Assembly (NCBI RefSeq): GCF_027667425.1
Contig: NZ_JAQEGR010000018.1
Span: 1-64,000, forward strand
From: Fusicatenibacter saccharivorans
GTDB lineage: Bacteria > Bacillota > Clostridia > Lachnospirales > Lachnospiraceae
Reading direction: 5' to 3'
Length of the DNA: 64,000 nt
Of this stretch, positions 53,614 to 62,460 are shown in pieces. The stretch's first letter is position 1, and the number at the start of each line of letters is the position of its first letter. A program made the position numbers and the translations under genes. Under the pieces are notes generated by a model. It did not search any database, was not told the origin of the DNA, and saw nothing but the letters and a program-made list of their open reading frames with translations.

Positions 53614-54252
53614 TCACGTCCGGCTTTCCTTTACGATCTCAACCGCCTCTTTCACCAGCTCTTCAATGCGGTCGAATTCGTTGTTTTCAATCATCGTATT
53701 TTTTACCATCCAGCTTCCGCCGCATGCTGCGATGCGGTCGTATGCCAGGTATTCTCTTACATTCTGCGGGTTGATGCCGCCGGTCGGCATGAATTTCATC
53801 ATGGTGTACGGTGCTGCGATGGCACGGATGTATTTCAGTCCGCCTGCCGGTTCTGCCGGAAAGAATTTCACCATGGTGAGCCCAAGACCGATTGCCTGCG
53901 CCATCTCAGTCGGGGTCACGATGCCCGGGATCACTGGTACTTCGTGTGCCTGGCACCATTTTACTACCTCCGGGTTGAGGCCCGGGCTGACGATAAATTT
54001 TGCTCCGGCTTTCACGGCGCGGTCCGCCTGCTCGGTTGTGAGCACAGTTCCGGCTCCCACCAGCATCTCCGGGAATTTTTCGCTCATAATGCGGATGGAT
54101 TCTTCTGCCGCATCGGTGCGGAAGGTCACCTCGGCGCAGGCAAGTCCGCCCTTGCAGAGAGCTTTGGCAAGCGGCTCTGCTTTTGCTGCATCCTGTAAAA
54201 CGACAACCGGCACAATGCCGTATGTTCCAAGCTGTTCGAGAATCTGATTCAT
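53614..54252 (-). CDS. eda: KDPG/KHG aldolase
   Basis: 212 residues, normal for the family. Motifs: IVPVVVLQDAAKAEPLAKAL, EVTFRTDAAEESI (catalytic glutamate), VGAGTVLT, KFIVSPGLNPEVVKWCQ, and the Schiff-base lysine in MVKFFPAEPAGGL near 130, followed by FMPTGGINPQNV. It splits 2-keto-3-deoxy-6-phosphogluconate to pyruvate and glyceraldehyde-3-phosphate (and 4-hydroxy-2-oxoglutarate). The kinase and uptake genes of the hexuronate pathway are not adjacent. The AraC-type gene is divergent and may control it. Confidence 0.94.
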   Translation of the reverse strand: MNQILEQLGTYGIVPVVVLQDAAKAEPLAKALCKGGLACAEVTFRTDAAEESIRIMSEKFPEMLVGAGTVLTTEQADRAVKAGAKFIVSPGLNPEVVKWCQAHEVPVIPGIVTPTEMAQAIGLGLTMVKFFPAEPAGGLKYIRAIAAPYTMMKFMPTGGINPQNVREYLAYDRIAACGGSWMVKNTMIENNEFDRIEELVKEAVEIVKESRT

Positions 54253-54373
54253 GATAGCTGTTCCTCCGTTTTGATCTTTATCTGAAATTTATTCTGCATT
54301 CTGTTTTTATTTTATTCCCTTGTATCATAACCGGACAAGTTGTTTTTTTCTATTGTGCGAATTGCCGAATACA

Positions 54374-54402
54374 TTGTAAAACTTGCTGTTTTGTGATATG
54401 CT
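54374..54402 (+). promoter_or_regulatory. Promoter candidate for AraC-family gene
   Basis: TTGTAA, 17-bp spacer, TATGCT, 55 bp upstream of the start codon, in the 204-bp divergent region with eda. Confidence 0.5.
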
Positions 54403-54456
54403 GGGAATTGTTGTTATGGTTCAAAAATATCATTTTTTTGCAAGGATGCTTTTATT

Positions 54457-55332
54457 ATGAAAGAAAAACTGCAGACGAAATTTGCCACCCGGCAGTACAT
54501 GATTTCGGATACGTTTGAGTTATACTATTACAGCACCGACGATGTGCCCGGCGTAAAAGAACATACGCATACGCATTATGAGTTCTATCTCTTTCTCGAA
54601 GGGGCGATCTCACTGGAAATCGACGGAGTGCTCTACACACCGACGCCCGGCGATCTTCTTCTGATTCCGCCCGGCGTGCCGCATCATCTGGTGATGCACG
54701 ACCTGTCTGTGCCGTACCGCCGCTTTGTTTTCTGGGTCAGCGCCGCTTTTGCAGAGCAGCTCTGCGCCCGTTCCGCCGACTACGTTTACCTGATGGAATA
54801 CGCTGCCGAAAATCAGAAATATCTGTTCCCTCTCGATTCCGTCGAGTTCAACACGATCCAGTACCGCACCATCCGCCTGATTGAGGAAATGCGGTCCGAT
54901 CATTTTGGAAAAGAGACGCAGATTTTTCTCTACGTCAGCGACCTGCTGATGCAGATCAACCGAACGGTGTATGAGCAGCATCACCCGCTCACCCGGAAAG
55001 CACAGCTCTCGCTGTATGAACAGCTCTGTTTCTATATTGATGAGCACCTGTCCGAGGATCTGTCGCTCGAACGGCTGGCGGCGGAACTTTTTGTGAGCAA
55101 ATATCACATTGCACACGTTTTCAAGGATGAAATCGGCATGTCGATCCACCAGTACATTTCCAAAAAGCGGCTGGCAAGGTGCCGTGAAGCGCTGCTCGGC
55201 GATGTACCGGTCACAAAGGTGTATCTGCTGTTCGGATTTCACGACTATTCGAGTTTTTACCGCGCGTTTAAAAAAGAGTACGGGATCTCGCCGAAGGATT
55301 TTAAAGAACTGCATACCGTTACCAGCGATTAA
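54457..55332 (+). CDS. AraC-family regulator with cupin sensor domain
   Basis: 291 residues. N-terminal cupin about 20-100 (HTHTHYEFYLFLEGAISLEI, PGDLLLIPPGVPHHLVMHD), linker, and two HTH motifs at about 185-285 (LSLERLAAELFVSKYHIAHV; VTKVYLLFGFHDYSSFYRAF, then KKEYGISPKDFKE). Such regulators bind a sugar or sugar acid and usually activate catabolic genes. It is divergent from eda, the most likely target. The gene for a small hypothetical protein follows 54 bp downstream. Confidence 0.9.
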   Translation: MKEKLQTKFATRQYMISDTFELYYYSTDDVPGVKEHTHTHYEFYLFLEGAISLEIDGVLYTPTPGDLLLIPPGVPHHLVMHDLSVPYRRFVFWVSAAFAEQLCARSADYVYLMEYAAENQKYLFPLDSVEFNTIQYRTIRLIEEMRSDHFGKETQIFLYVSDLLMQINRTVYEQHHPLTRKAQLSLYEQLCFYIDEHLSEDLSLERLAAELFVSKYHIAHVFKDEIGMSIHQYISKKRLARCREALLGDVPVTKVYLLFGFHDYSSFYRAFKKEYGISPKDFKELHTVTSD

Positions 55333-55386
55333 CACGGTCGTTCCAAATGCACTGTTCACTTTGTACTTTTCAGGAGGATTTTTAAT

Positions 55387-55650
55387 ATGTTTCAGATGTG
55401 GGGAAAATTAGTGGAAAACAATCATATTCTTCAGGATCTTACCGTCTGCATCGACGATGAGGATACCAGAACGCACAAGGTCTTCCGTGCGCTCGATGAA
55501 ATCTGTGATGCCTGGAATCTGGCTAAGCCGATCTGGCTCGATACGAATATTTCGGAGTTTAAACGGAGATCGAAAACGCGGTTCACACAGGATAATTTTA
55601 TTGAATCGCTGGAGTTTGATTATCTGGAAATTCAGATTACAGAGGAATAA
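55387..55650 (+). CDS. Small conserved hypothetical protein (87 aa)
   Basis: Behind CAGGAGGATTTTTAAT. Soluble and acidic: DLTVCIDDEDTRTHKVFRAL, DEICDAWNLAKPIWLD, NISEFKRRSKTRFTQDNFIE, and a final beta strand FDYLEIQITEE. It resembles short uncharacterised proteins of Clostridia; no function known. The terminator after it suggests it ends the araC-led unit. Confidence 0.75.
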   Translation: MFQMWGKLVENNHILQDLTVCIDDEDTRTHKVFRALDEICDAWNLAKPIWLDTNISEFKRRSKTRFTQDNFIESLEFDYLEIQITEE

Positions 55651-55688
55651 TGTTCTCTCGTTTTTGCAGCGAATAAAGCAAATGCAAA

Positions 55689-55767
55689 AGCCGGGCATCC
55701 GGCGGAACTTGGGAGCGGCTGTTCTTGCAGTCCCCTCTGCGGTTCCGTCGGATGTCCGGCTCTTTTT
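55689..55767 (+). terminator. Terminator with GCCGGGCATCCG arms
   Basis: AGCCGGGCATCCGGCGGAAC pairs with GTTCCGTCGGATGTCCGGC around a 33-base loop, followed by TCTTTTTA. Confidence 0.88.
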
Positions 55768-55797
55768 ATGTATTTTGTCCCTGGATTTGTATCCCTT

Positions 55798-56754
55798 TTA
55801 TACCACGCGGTTTTCCATGCCGCCTTCCAGGTACGAAGCAATATTTTTCTGCACCAGCCCGATCAGGCGCGTGCGGGCTTCCTTCGATGCCCAGGCGATG
55901 TGCGGCGTGATGTACAGGCGGTCGTCGTCCGCCATTTTCAGTAACGGACTGTCACTGCGGATCGGCTCGCTGGAAAGTACATCGAGCGCTGCTCCGGCGA
56001 TCAGGCCCTCGCGCAGGGCACAGCAGAGGTCACGCTCATTCACGATCGAGCCGCGGCCGACGTTGATCAGAATTGCGTTCCGCTTCATGTTGGCAAACGT
56101 TTCGATATTCATCAGGTTCTCGGTCGCCTCATTTAACGGGGCGTGGATGGAAACCACATCAGAATCCTTCAGCAGACGATAGAGATCGACCCGCTCGTAG
56201 TCCGGATCGTCGTGTGTACCGGAGGTGGAGTAATAGATCACACGGCAGCCGAATGCCTGTGCAATCGAAGCCACTTTTCTGCCGATCGCGCCAAGGCCGA
56301 TGATGCCCCACGTCTTGCCCTCCAGCTCGGTGAACGGTCTGTCCATGCAGGTGAAAAGACTGCTGGCGGCGTAGCTGCCGTTTTTTACGTAATCATCGTA
56401 ATAACGGAGTTTTTCTGCCAGATAGAAGTACATCGCAAAGGTGTGCTGGGCCACGCTGACGGTGGAATAGCCGGCGACGTTCGTCACGGCGATGTTGTGG
56501 CGCTTCACATAATCGAGATCGATGTTGTTGATGCCGGTTGCGGTGACGCAGATCAGTTTCAGGTTCTCCGCGCCGGACAGGGTGCGGCTGCACATGCGCA
56601 CCTTGTTGCAGATGACGATATCCGCCTCCCGCACACGCTCCGGGCATTCCTCCTCCGTTGTTTTTTCATATACTGTCACTTCTCCAAAACGGGAAAAGCC
56701 GGACAGATCCATGTCCTTTCCCAGTGACTCTGCCTCAAGAATTACAAGTCTCAT
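55798..56754 (-). CDS. D-2-hydroxyacid dehydrogenase, NAD-binding
   Basis: 318 residues. Rossmann motif GIIGLGAIGRKVASIAQAFG near 148-167, catalytic arginine in NVGRGSIVNE near 235, glutamate in ALDVLSSEPI near 262, and histidine in YITPHIAWAS near 285. It reduces 2-keto acids to D-2-hydroxy acids (or the reverse) with NAD(P)H. The sequence resembles the glycerate/hydroxypyruvate reductase side of the family; substrate not certain. Ribosome binding site AAAGGAGG. Unlinked to eda by strand and terminator. Confidence 0.92.
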   Translation of the reverse strand: MRLVILEAESLGKDMDLSGFSRFGEVTVYEKTTEEECPERVREADIVICNKVRMCSRTLSGAENLKLICVTATGINNIDLDYVKRHNIAVTNVAGYSTVSVAQHTFAMYFYLAEKLRYYDDYVKNGSYAASSLFTCMDRPFTELEGKTWGIIGLGAIGRKVASIAQAFGCRVIYYSTSGTHDDPDYERVDLYRLLKDSDVVSIHAPLNEATENLMNIETFANMKRNAILINVGRGSIVNERDLCCALREGLIAGAALDVLSSEPIRSDSPLLKMADDDRLYITPHIAWASKEARTRLIGLVQKNIASYLEGGMENRVV

Positions 56755-56800
56755 GTTGGTTCCTCCTTTTGCAGATGATGATTCTGCTTTATCCGGGAAA

Positions 56801-56836
56801 GCAGTGCCGCCTGTCTGTTTTGAAAGACGGCACTGC
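56801..56836 (-). terminator. Hairpin with GCAGTGCCG arms
   Basis: GCAGTGCCG / CGGCACTGC arms, 95 bp past the stop of the 261-residue membrane protein gene and just before the dehydrogenase gene. The following T-run is short (CTTTCCC), so it is a moderate terminator call. Confidence 0.6.
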
Positions 56837-56929
56837 CTGAAATATTTTTATCTTAGATACCTGCGGACTGCCGATTCGGAAATATGGTCATGTCGATATG
56901 CCATGCTCCCCGGCCTGATCCCCTGGTAT

Positions 56930-57715
56930 TTACACGTATTCGCTGATAATCTCCCTCATCAGCTTCTCTTCCTCGGGCGTCAGCATTCCGGCAAACCTGC
57001 TCTCGGCCGCGGCGGTCTGGCGGATGCCCTCCCTGACTTTCGAAATCCTCGCTTCTTTTTCCGGATCTGCGAACAGTTCATTCCGCTCTTTGGCGGACTC
57101 GCTTCCCGCAGTCTGCGGTTTTGCTTTCGCCGCTCCGGTTCCTGCCTGTGCCATGGTTTCCGCCTGCACCGGCTGCCGTTCGGTCTGCTGTACGGTTTCC
57201 AGCACCGCACTCTGTTTCGTCGCTGCAAACTCATTTTCCAGATAGTCTGTCCAGCCGTTCAGCAGAATTTCCTCTTTTCCGCCGAAATCCAGACAGAGTC
57301 GGAAAAAGACAAGGCCTCCGGCGAGCGCGGTGCCCGTTCCGAGGTAGCGCATCAGCTCCGCCTCTCCATAACGGTATCGGTAGATCGCCCACAGCGAAAG
57401 AATCGACAGCGCCAGAACCGTGAGGATCATATTCTGGCTTCCGCGCAGAAGCGTCGGGACTGCCATTCCCGCTGACCTGCCCTGTGCAATCTGGCTGCGC
57501 ATAAACGCCCCGGCATTCGAAAAGGGATGCGCTTTTCTCTGACACGTTTCCAGCACCGACCTGGTCCATTTCGACTTTGGTTCCTTCAGCCTTCCGAGAT
57601 CGCGGATGGCCCGGGTGTAGAAACGGTTATTCCAGAACAGGCACCACACACCGGCGATTCCTGCTGCTATCATTGCGTATAAGAACACATTTTGTTTCAC
57701 ACAAAACTCCAGCAT
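56930..57715 (-). CDS. Membrane protein with long cytoplasmic tail, unknown function
   Basis: 261 residues from the ATG at 57715 behind AGGGGGAATAAG; longer in-frame starts run into repeat DNA. Membrane segments at about 8-28 (VFLYAMIAAGIAGVWCLFW), 96-115 (NMILTVLALSILSLWAIY) and 125-145 (GTGTALAGGLVFFRLCLDF). The C-terminal 100 residues are polar and alanine/glutamine-rich, ending with FAGMLTPEEEKLMREIISEY. No family recognised. Confidence 0.7.
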   Translation of the reverse strand: MLEFCVKQNVFLYAMIAAGIAGVWCLFWNNRFYTRAIRDLGRLKEPKSKWTRSVLETCQRKAHPFSNAGAFMRSQIAQGRSAGMAVPTLLRGSQNMILTVLALSILSLWAIYRYRYGEAELMRYLGTGTALAGGLVFFRLCLDFGGKEEILLNGWTDYLENEFAATKQSAVLETVQQTERQPVQAETMAQAGTGAAKAKPQTAGSESAKERNELFADPEKEARISKVREGIRQTAAAESRFAGMLTPEEEKLMREIISEYV

Positions 57716-58205
57716 TCTTATTCCCCCTGATGATTTTTGAATTTGCCTGTCATGATCATATGCCGGTGCTTCCGTTGCGGTGCATCGGCGGATGCCGCGG
57801 CAGAATTTGCGCGCACAGGATTCTTCCGCTGGCATATCGGCAGTGGAGACGTGTTACAGTTCACAGGTACCTGGGAACTGTAACATTCGCAGCCCTCATT
57901 GAAAATTTTGCTTCGCAAAAGGAGGGCTGCTCACACCTGAATCACTTTCTTACGCAGCAAAACAGCAAGTGTTTTACTGCTGAGCAATCCGTAGTGAGCA
58001 TCTTCTTGTTCCGATGTGCCACAGTATAGCACTGCCGGAAAAATTTGGAAACAAAAAACGTTCGTCAAATTCTTTGTGATTCTGTGCTTTTTCGCGTGAA
58101 TTTTTATTTTTCGTTCCTTCAGGGGACTGCTTTCGTGCCGGTTCGCGTGGTTTCGCTGGTTTTCGCCTGCCCGTTTGTCGATTTTTTCTTCTTGCTTTTT
58201 TTAGA
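57716..58205. other. Gene-free region with repeat element
   Basis: About 490 bp between the membrane protein gene and mtnN. It contains the nested inverted-repeat element at 57852-57999, and 58045-58200 is T-rich without structure. No gene is supported: the plus-strand frames have no ribosome binding sites and cysteine/phenylalanine-rich products. Confidence 0.6.
57852..57999. repeat. Nested inverted-repeat element
   Basis: Three structural units in 148 bp: TGTTACAGTTC...GAACTGTAACA (57852-57885) with a palindromic CAGGTACCTG loop; GCAGCCCTC...GAGGGCTGC (about 57890-57930) enclosing TTTTGC-TTC-GCAAAA; and TGCTCAC...GTGAGCA (57929-57999) enclosing CAGCAAAAC...GTTTTACTGCTG. The central 22 bases recur at 35935-35956. 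This looks like a small dispersed repeat (MITE/REP-like) or a structured RNA. No transposase is present. Confidence 0.7.
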
Positions 58206-58904
58206 TTACAGGCGTTTTACCATTTCCTGCAGCAGGTTGACACAGTGGCGGGCTGCCTCGCTCTCAAAGGTCGGGTAGTCCATTGTTGCGCTGTCGTCTG
58301 CTTTGTCGGAGATGGCGCGGAGTACGACGTATGGAATCTTGTTCAGATAAGCGCCCTGCGCAATCGCAGCGCCCTCCATCTCGGCGCAGGAACCGTTGAA
58401 TTCCTCGATCAGATGGTTTTTCACTTCTTTGCTGGAAATAAACTGGTCACCGCTGACCACGCGTCCGCGGAATACCTGGATTTCCGGATTGACTTCCTTG
58501 CAGACTTCCTCTGCCACCTCTGCGAGGTGCTCGTCTGCCTGGAAGCTTAAAACACCCATCTGCGGAATCTCGCCGAGCGGGTATCCGAAGATGCGCACAT
58601 CCATGTCGTGCTGAACAGCATCGGTCGAGATGACGATATCGCCGATGTTGATTTCATTCCGCAGGGAGCCTGCAATTCCGGTGTTGATGACACAGTCCAC
58701 GCCGTAATCATCTACAAGAATCTGGGTGCAGATACCGGCATTTACTTTGCCGATTCCGCTGCGCACAACAACCACTTCTTTTCCGTTCAGGTAACCGTGG
58801 TTGAACTCCATGGATGCTTTCGTGCGGATTGTAACATCCGTCATCATTTCCTTTAAGCTTGCAACTTCAACTTCCATTGCACCGATGATTCCGATTAACT
58901 TCAT
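58206..58904 (-). CDS. mtnN: 5'-methylthioadenosine/S-adenosylhomocysteine nucleosidase
   Basis: 232 residues from the ATG at 58904, with GGAGGATATCATAAAC upstream. Family features: MKLIGIIGAMEVEV (catalytic glutamate), VINTGIAGSL near 72, MDVRIFGYPLGEIPQM, SGDQFISS near 150, CAEMEGAAIAQGAY near 170, and catalytic aspartate in LRAISDKADDSA near 195. It splits MTA and SAH to adenine plus the thio-ribose product, recycling methionine and feeding the AI-2 precursor. Confidence 0.95.
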   Translation of the reverse strand: MKLIGIIGAMEVEVASLKEMMTDVTIRTKASMEFNHGYLNGKEVVVVRSGIGKVNAGICTQILVDDYGVDCVINTGIAGSLRNEINIGDIVISTDAVQHDMDVRIFGYPLGEIPQMGVLSFQADEHLAEVAEEVCKEVNPEIQVFRGRVVSGDQFISSKEVKNHLIEEFNGSCAEMEGAAIAQGAYLNKIPYVVLRAISDKADDSATMDYPTFESEAARHCVNLLQEMVKRL

Positions 58905-59208
58905 GTTTATGATATCCTCCAATAACTTTACATGTACTCTCCGATTCTTTCTGTTCTTGCTTTTATGAAATCATTTTTGTCAGCGGTCAGCCGCTAAAGT
59001 AAGAACGGAAAACTCCGGGAGTCCATTTTCTTTTCCTTCTGGTTTCTTTGTAATTCCTGTTACAGTATACAATAAATTTTGGATCTGTGGTATCTTTTTT
59101 CTTTGCTGTTTTCGTAATCTATGATATAATAGCAGGAACCGAAGAATTATCGTGGCTGAAGTTCACGATAATGTTCTAATTTTTTATTCACAAAGGAGGA
59201 TCTTATCG
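58905..59208. other. Divergent intergenic region mtnN/TSCPD gene
   Basis: 304 bp with no gene. It holds the promoter at 59103-59130 for the TSCPD gene. The mtnN promoter was not pinned down. Confidence 0.5.
59103..59130 (+). promoter_or_regulatory. Extended -10 promoter of TSCPD gene
   Basis: TTGCTG, 16-bp spacer, TGATATAAT (extended -10), then AGCAGG. It resembles the AGCS symporter promoter, which also continues AGCAGG after TATAAT. Confidence 0.75.
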
Positions 59209-59451
59209 ATGGAATATACAACAAAAGGTACCTGTTCCAGAAAAATTCTGTTTGAGGTAGAAGACGGTAAAGTACACAACGTACAGTTCGTAGGCGGATG
59301 CAACGGAAACACACAGGGTGTTGCAAGACTCGTTGAGGGCATGGACGTAAACGAAGCCATCTCCCGCATGAAAGGCATCGACTGCAACGGACGCGGAACA
59401 TCATGTCCAGACCAGCTTGCAAAAGCACTGGAACAGGCTATCCAGAAATAA
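59209..59451 (+). CDS. TSCPD-domain protein (TIGR03905-like)
   Basis: 80 residues behind AAAGGAGGATCTTATCG. Sequence MEYTTKGTCSRKILFEVEDG, FVGGCNGNTQGVARLVEGMD, then GIDCNGRGTSCPDQLAKALE covers the complete domain. Four cysteines (residues 9 and 30, and in DCNG and SCPD) may bind metal. The same domain occurs at the C-terminus of some ribonucleotide reductases; this stand-alone form has no known role. Confidence 0.88.
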   Translation: MEYTTKGTCSRKILFEVEDGKVHNVQFVGGCNGNTQGVARLVEGMDVNEAISRMKGIDCNGRGTSCPDQLAKALEQAIQK

Positions 59452-59483
59452 CTTTTTTTACGCTTGCTCTTTTTTATTATAAT

Positions 59484-59515
59484 AACTCCCCGGGGAATGC
59501 TCACCCCGGGGAGTT
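59484..59515 (+). terminator. Terminator after TSCPD gene
   Basis: AACTCCCCGGGG / CCCCGGGGAGTT arms with an 8-base loop, 33 bp past the stop. A T-rich stretch precedes it and TTTG follows. Confidence 0.82.
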
Positions 59516-59635
59516 TGTAATTTATCCACTTCTGTTTTTTCTTTTCTGATGCAGCACAGCTTCCCTGCCGCCTGCTTTCTTCCGGTTTTTCTTCTATATT
59601 AATAGCACAGTCTTTCTTCCAGCCACCGGACTGCT

Positions 59636-61258
59636 TTATCTGTCCCATTTGTCGCAGAGACTGTTGATCTGATCGGCAAATTTCGAAAGGTCTTTGTTAG
59701 CACCGCCTTTGTTTCTTGTAATGACGGTGAGCAGCCGCTGACCAGCCGCAACGAGACGATCGAAGACGGCATTTCCGCTGCTTCTCGTGCGCAGTGTTCC
59801 AGCGTTTGCCGTTGTTTCCTTCTGGATCGGAATGCCAACGGTTTTTTCGATGAATTCATTTTCTTTCAGGTCAAATACCGTGCCGGAGAACGGAGCCATC
59901 GCCGGGTAGCGGAATTCGTCCCACAGTTTTTCTGCAAAAATTTCCGTTACTTTATCTTCGCCGTGCGTTACGAAAACGCGGTCCGGTTTTGCCTGCAGAC
60001 TGCCCGCCCATTTGAGCAGTCCTTCCTGATCTGCGTGGCCGCTCATGCCCGGGAACTGGATGATGTGCGCGTTCACATGAACCTCTTCCTGGAACAGTTT
60101 CACCTCCTTCGCGCCTCCGATCAGCGCCCGTCCCAGTGTACCGACGGCCTGATAGCCGACGAAGAGAACCGTACTCTCCTGCCGCCAGAGGTTGTGCTTC
60201 AGATGATGCTTGATTCGGCCTGCATCGCACATGCCGCTTGCGGATATGATGACCTTCGGGGTTTCGTTGAAGTTGATGGCTTTCGACTCATCGGATGTGA
60301 TCGAGAGCTTTAAGCCCGGAAACAGAATCGGGTTAATGCCCTGTGCAAGGAGCGCTGCAGCATCGGAATCGTAGCACTCTTTCTGATGATCGCGGAAAAT
60401 ATTGGTTGCCTCAACGGCAAGCGGACTGTCCACGTAAACCGGGAATTCGCCGTGGCCGTGAACCAGATGTTCTGCCTTAATTTCACGAATAAAGTACAGC
60501 ATCTCCTGCGTTCTTCCAACAGCAAACGACGGGATCACGAGGTTGCCGCCGCGGTCGAGCGTTTCCTGAATGATTTTTGCCAGCTCCGGTACATAATCCG
60601 GTTTCGGACCGTGGCTCCGGTCACCGTAGGTGGATTCCATAATCACGTAATCAGCGCTCTCTGGGTACTCCGGGTCGTTGATCAGCGGCTGATGGATATT
60701 TCCGATATCACCGGAGAAGAGCAGTTTTTTCGTCACACCGTCCTCTGTCAGCCACAGCTCAATGGATGCGGAGCCGAGCAGATGACCGGCATCGAGGAAA
60801 CGGATCTGAATGCCGTCCGATAGTGTCACACGCTGATGATACGGAATGCCCTCCAGTAAGCGGATCACGCCGAGGGCATCCTCCATTGTGTATGGTGTGA
60901 CGTAATCTTCTTTTCCCGCCCGGCGGTTTTTGCGGTTCCGCCACTCGGCCTCGGCGAGCTGAATGTGTGCGCTATCGCGGAGCATGATGTCCGAAAGCGC
61001 TACCGTCGCCGGGGTCATATAGATTGGACCGCGGAAGCCGTGTGCATACAGCAGCGGCAGATTTCCGGTGTGATCGATGTGCGCGTGCGTGATCAATACG
61101 AAATCCAGCTGGGATGCTGGAACCGGAATCGGCTTGTTTTCATAAATATTCGGTCCCTGCTCCATACCGCAGTCCACTAAAAACTTCTTCCCGGCAGCCT
61201 CCAGATAATAACAACTGCCCGTCACTTCATGTGTTGCTCCAAGAAATGTAAGACGCAT
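59636..61258 (-). CDS. MBL-fold/beta-CASP RNA-processing exonuclease-like protein
   Basis: 540 residues from the ATG at 61258 (AGGAGGCATCTT upstream). Metallo-beta-lactamase motif THAHIDHTGNLPLLY near 55, DAGHLLGSASIELWL near 155, and SGDIGN near 185. Beta-CASP region: SFAVGRTQEMLYFI near 250, then SASGMCDAGRIKHHLKHN near 345 and FPGMSGHADQEGLLKW near 395. This is the CPSF73/Ysh1-like group (RNA-specificity domain), distinct from RNase J. An extra C-terminal extension of about 80 residues (GNAVFDRLVAAGQRLL) is present. RNA target unknown. Confidence 0.9.
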   Translation of the reverse strand: MRLTFLGATHEVTGSCYYLEAAGKKFLVDCGMEQGPNIYENKPIPVPASQLDFVLITHAHIDHTGNLPLLYAHGFRGPIYMTPATVALSDIMLRDSAHIQLAEAEWRNRKNRRAGKEDYVTPYTMEDALGVIRLLEGIPYHQRVTLSDGIQIRFLDAGHLLGSASIELWLTEDGVTKKLLFSGDIGNIHQPLINDPEYPESADYVIMESTYGDRSHGPKPDYVPELAKIIQETLDRGGNLVIPSFAVGRTQEMLYFIREIKAEHLVHGHGEFPVYVDSPLAVEATNIFRDHQKECYDSDAAALLAQGINPILFPGLKLSITSDESKAINFNETPKVIISASGMCDAGRIKHHLKHNLWRQESTVLFVGYQAVGTLGRALIGGAKEVKLFQEEVHVNAHIIQFPGMSGHADQEGLLKWAGSLQAKPDRVFVTHGEDKVTEIFAEKLWDEFRYPAMAPFSGTVFDLKENEFIEKTVGIPIQKETTANAGTLRTRSSGNAVFDRLVAAGQRLLTVITRNKGGANKDLSKFADQINSLCDKWDR

Positions 61259-61904
61259 AAGATGCCTCCTGTTCTCCCGTTTTGTTCGGGGACAAAATGT
61301 TGTCACTGCGGGTCAAATCACGCGTTATGCGTTTGGCCCGTTATCGCGGCAGTCGTCAAGTTCTCATGCCAGCATGGTCTTTGACGCGTTGTCCGCGAAA
61401 ATAATCTGAAATTCCTTTTGTATTTTATGCTTATTCTCTCTTTTTTGATTATTATAGCATAATATCTGGCAGATTCCAACGGAATTTTAAGGCAGATTGC
61501 ACAACAATCTTGATATTTTTGTTCAATTATGGGCATCGGCCGCCGGAAGTGCATAGAAAAGAGGCACCGGTATTCCTGCAGTAATACCGATGCCTCACTT
61601 ATCGGGGCCAGCCGATGTTCCGTATGATCACTCACACGCTGAACATAGTAACACATGATGACTCAGATCTGTGTTGTGGTTGGAAAAAGGAATTTCGACG
61701 CGTTGAAAATCCTGAAAGATCTGCGTTTTCGTCTTAATATATTCATTGTTATAAGGTTTCTATAGGGGACTGGCCCCGTGGGGTTTTAAAGGGATGAGGG
61801 AGTTACAAATTACTGGTTTAAAAATTGATTTTATTTGTTTGCAGTTCTCTCTTGTGCTCATAAAACAATGATTTGTTTGTTTTGTTTAATTTTTAGATAT
61901 TTCG
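61259..61904. other. Gene-free region with hairpins
   Basis: No convincing gene in 646 bp. Hairpins: GAGGCACCGGTATT...AATACCGATGCCTC (61560-61598), ATCGG...CCGAT (about 61600-61616), and GGGG-ACTGG-CCCC near 61770. The sequence GACGCGTTG occurs at about 61381 and again at about 61698. Composition becomes AT-rich from about 61.7 kb. Confidence 0.5.
61557..61598 (-). terminator. Terminator-like hairpin of a possible small RNA or attenuator
   Basis: On the minus strand GAGGCATCGGTATT / AATACCGGTGCCTC followed by TTTTC. No coding gene lies directly upstream on that strand, so it could end a short RNA starting near 61.7 kb, or attenuate transcription into the MBL gene. Confidence 0.55.
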
Positions 61905-62402
61905 TTATCCAATATAAATACCGTTGGTTCTACTACCTCCGTTTTCAGTGACTCCATTCTTTGTGCAGGAATGATATCCTCTTAAACGATAATAATAGCC
62001 TTTTTCTACTTTTACTTCTTTACTGAAATACAGAGAATTTGTATTATAGTCTACATTTTCCCATTTTTTGTAACTATAAAAATCCTCACTTCCACTAGAG
62101 CGTTCTAAATATACATTTAATTTTACTGTGTTGCAACTTACATTGCATTCTGTTCCACCAAATATTCCTACATAACCATTTCCATTGTTAGTAATTCTTA
62201 CAGTTCCCTGATGTAAATACGTACTTCTAGCTACGCTAAGATATTCTCCTGATGACTCCTCTTCATTTGTTAAAATGGATCCATCTATTGTATTTCCTAA
62301 ATAATCCAATGTTCCTGCTTGCACATTGATGGTATTTAATGTTAAAGACAAAACAAACATTACACAAAAGAGTAAGTTCTTCAAGTTCATAACCTTTTTC
62401 AT
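61905..62402 (-). CDS. Small secreted protein (possibly DUF6147-like)
   Basis: 165 residues. Clear signal peptide MKKVMNLKNLLFCVMFVLSL ending at VQA-G near residue 29. The mature part is beta-rich and aromatic (YLHQGTVRITNNGNGYVGIF; YYYRLRGYHSCTKNGVTENG) with three cysteines (GGTECNVSC and HSCTK). The pattern resembles the small secreted DUF6147 family of Lachnospiraceae, recalled rather than tested. The gene is AT-rich unlike its neighbours and starts behind GGAAAGAGGAAGT. Confidence 0.75.
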   Translation of the reverse strand: MKKVMNLKNLLFCVMFVLSLTLNTINVQAGTLDYLGNTIDGSILTNEEESSGEYLSVARSTYLHQGTVRITNNGNGYVGIFGGTECNVSCNTVKLNVYLERSSGSEDFYSYKKWENVDYNTNSLYFSKEVKVEKGYYYRLRGYHSCTKNGVTENGGSRTNGIYIG

Positions 62403-62460
62403 ACTTCCTCTTTCCCCTCGTCCTCATCTACATTTTATATACGTGTAAATCATATAATTA

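Noticed and set aside
57577..58029. Plus-strand 150-codon open frame
   Set aside because: It overlaps the start of the membrane protein gene and the palindromic element and has no ribosome binding site.
61318..61656. Minus-strand open frame upstream of the MBL gene
   Set aside because: It crosses the terminator-like hairpin, has no ribosome binding site and no protein-like pattern.
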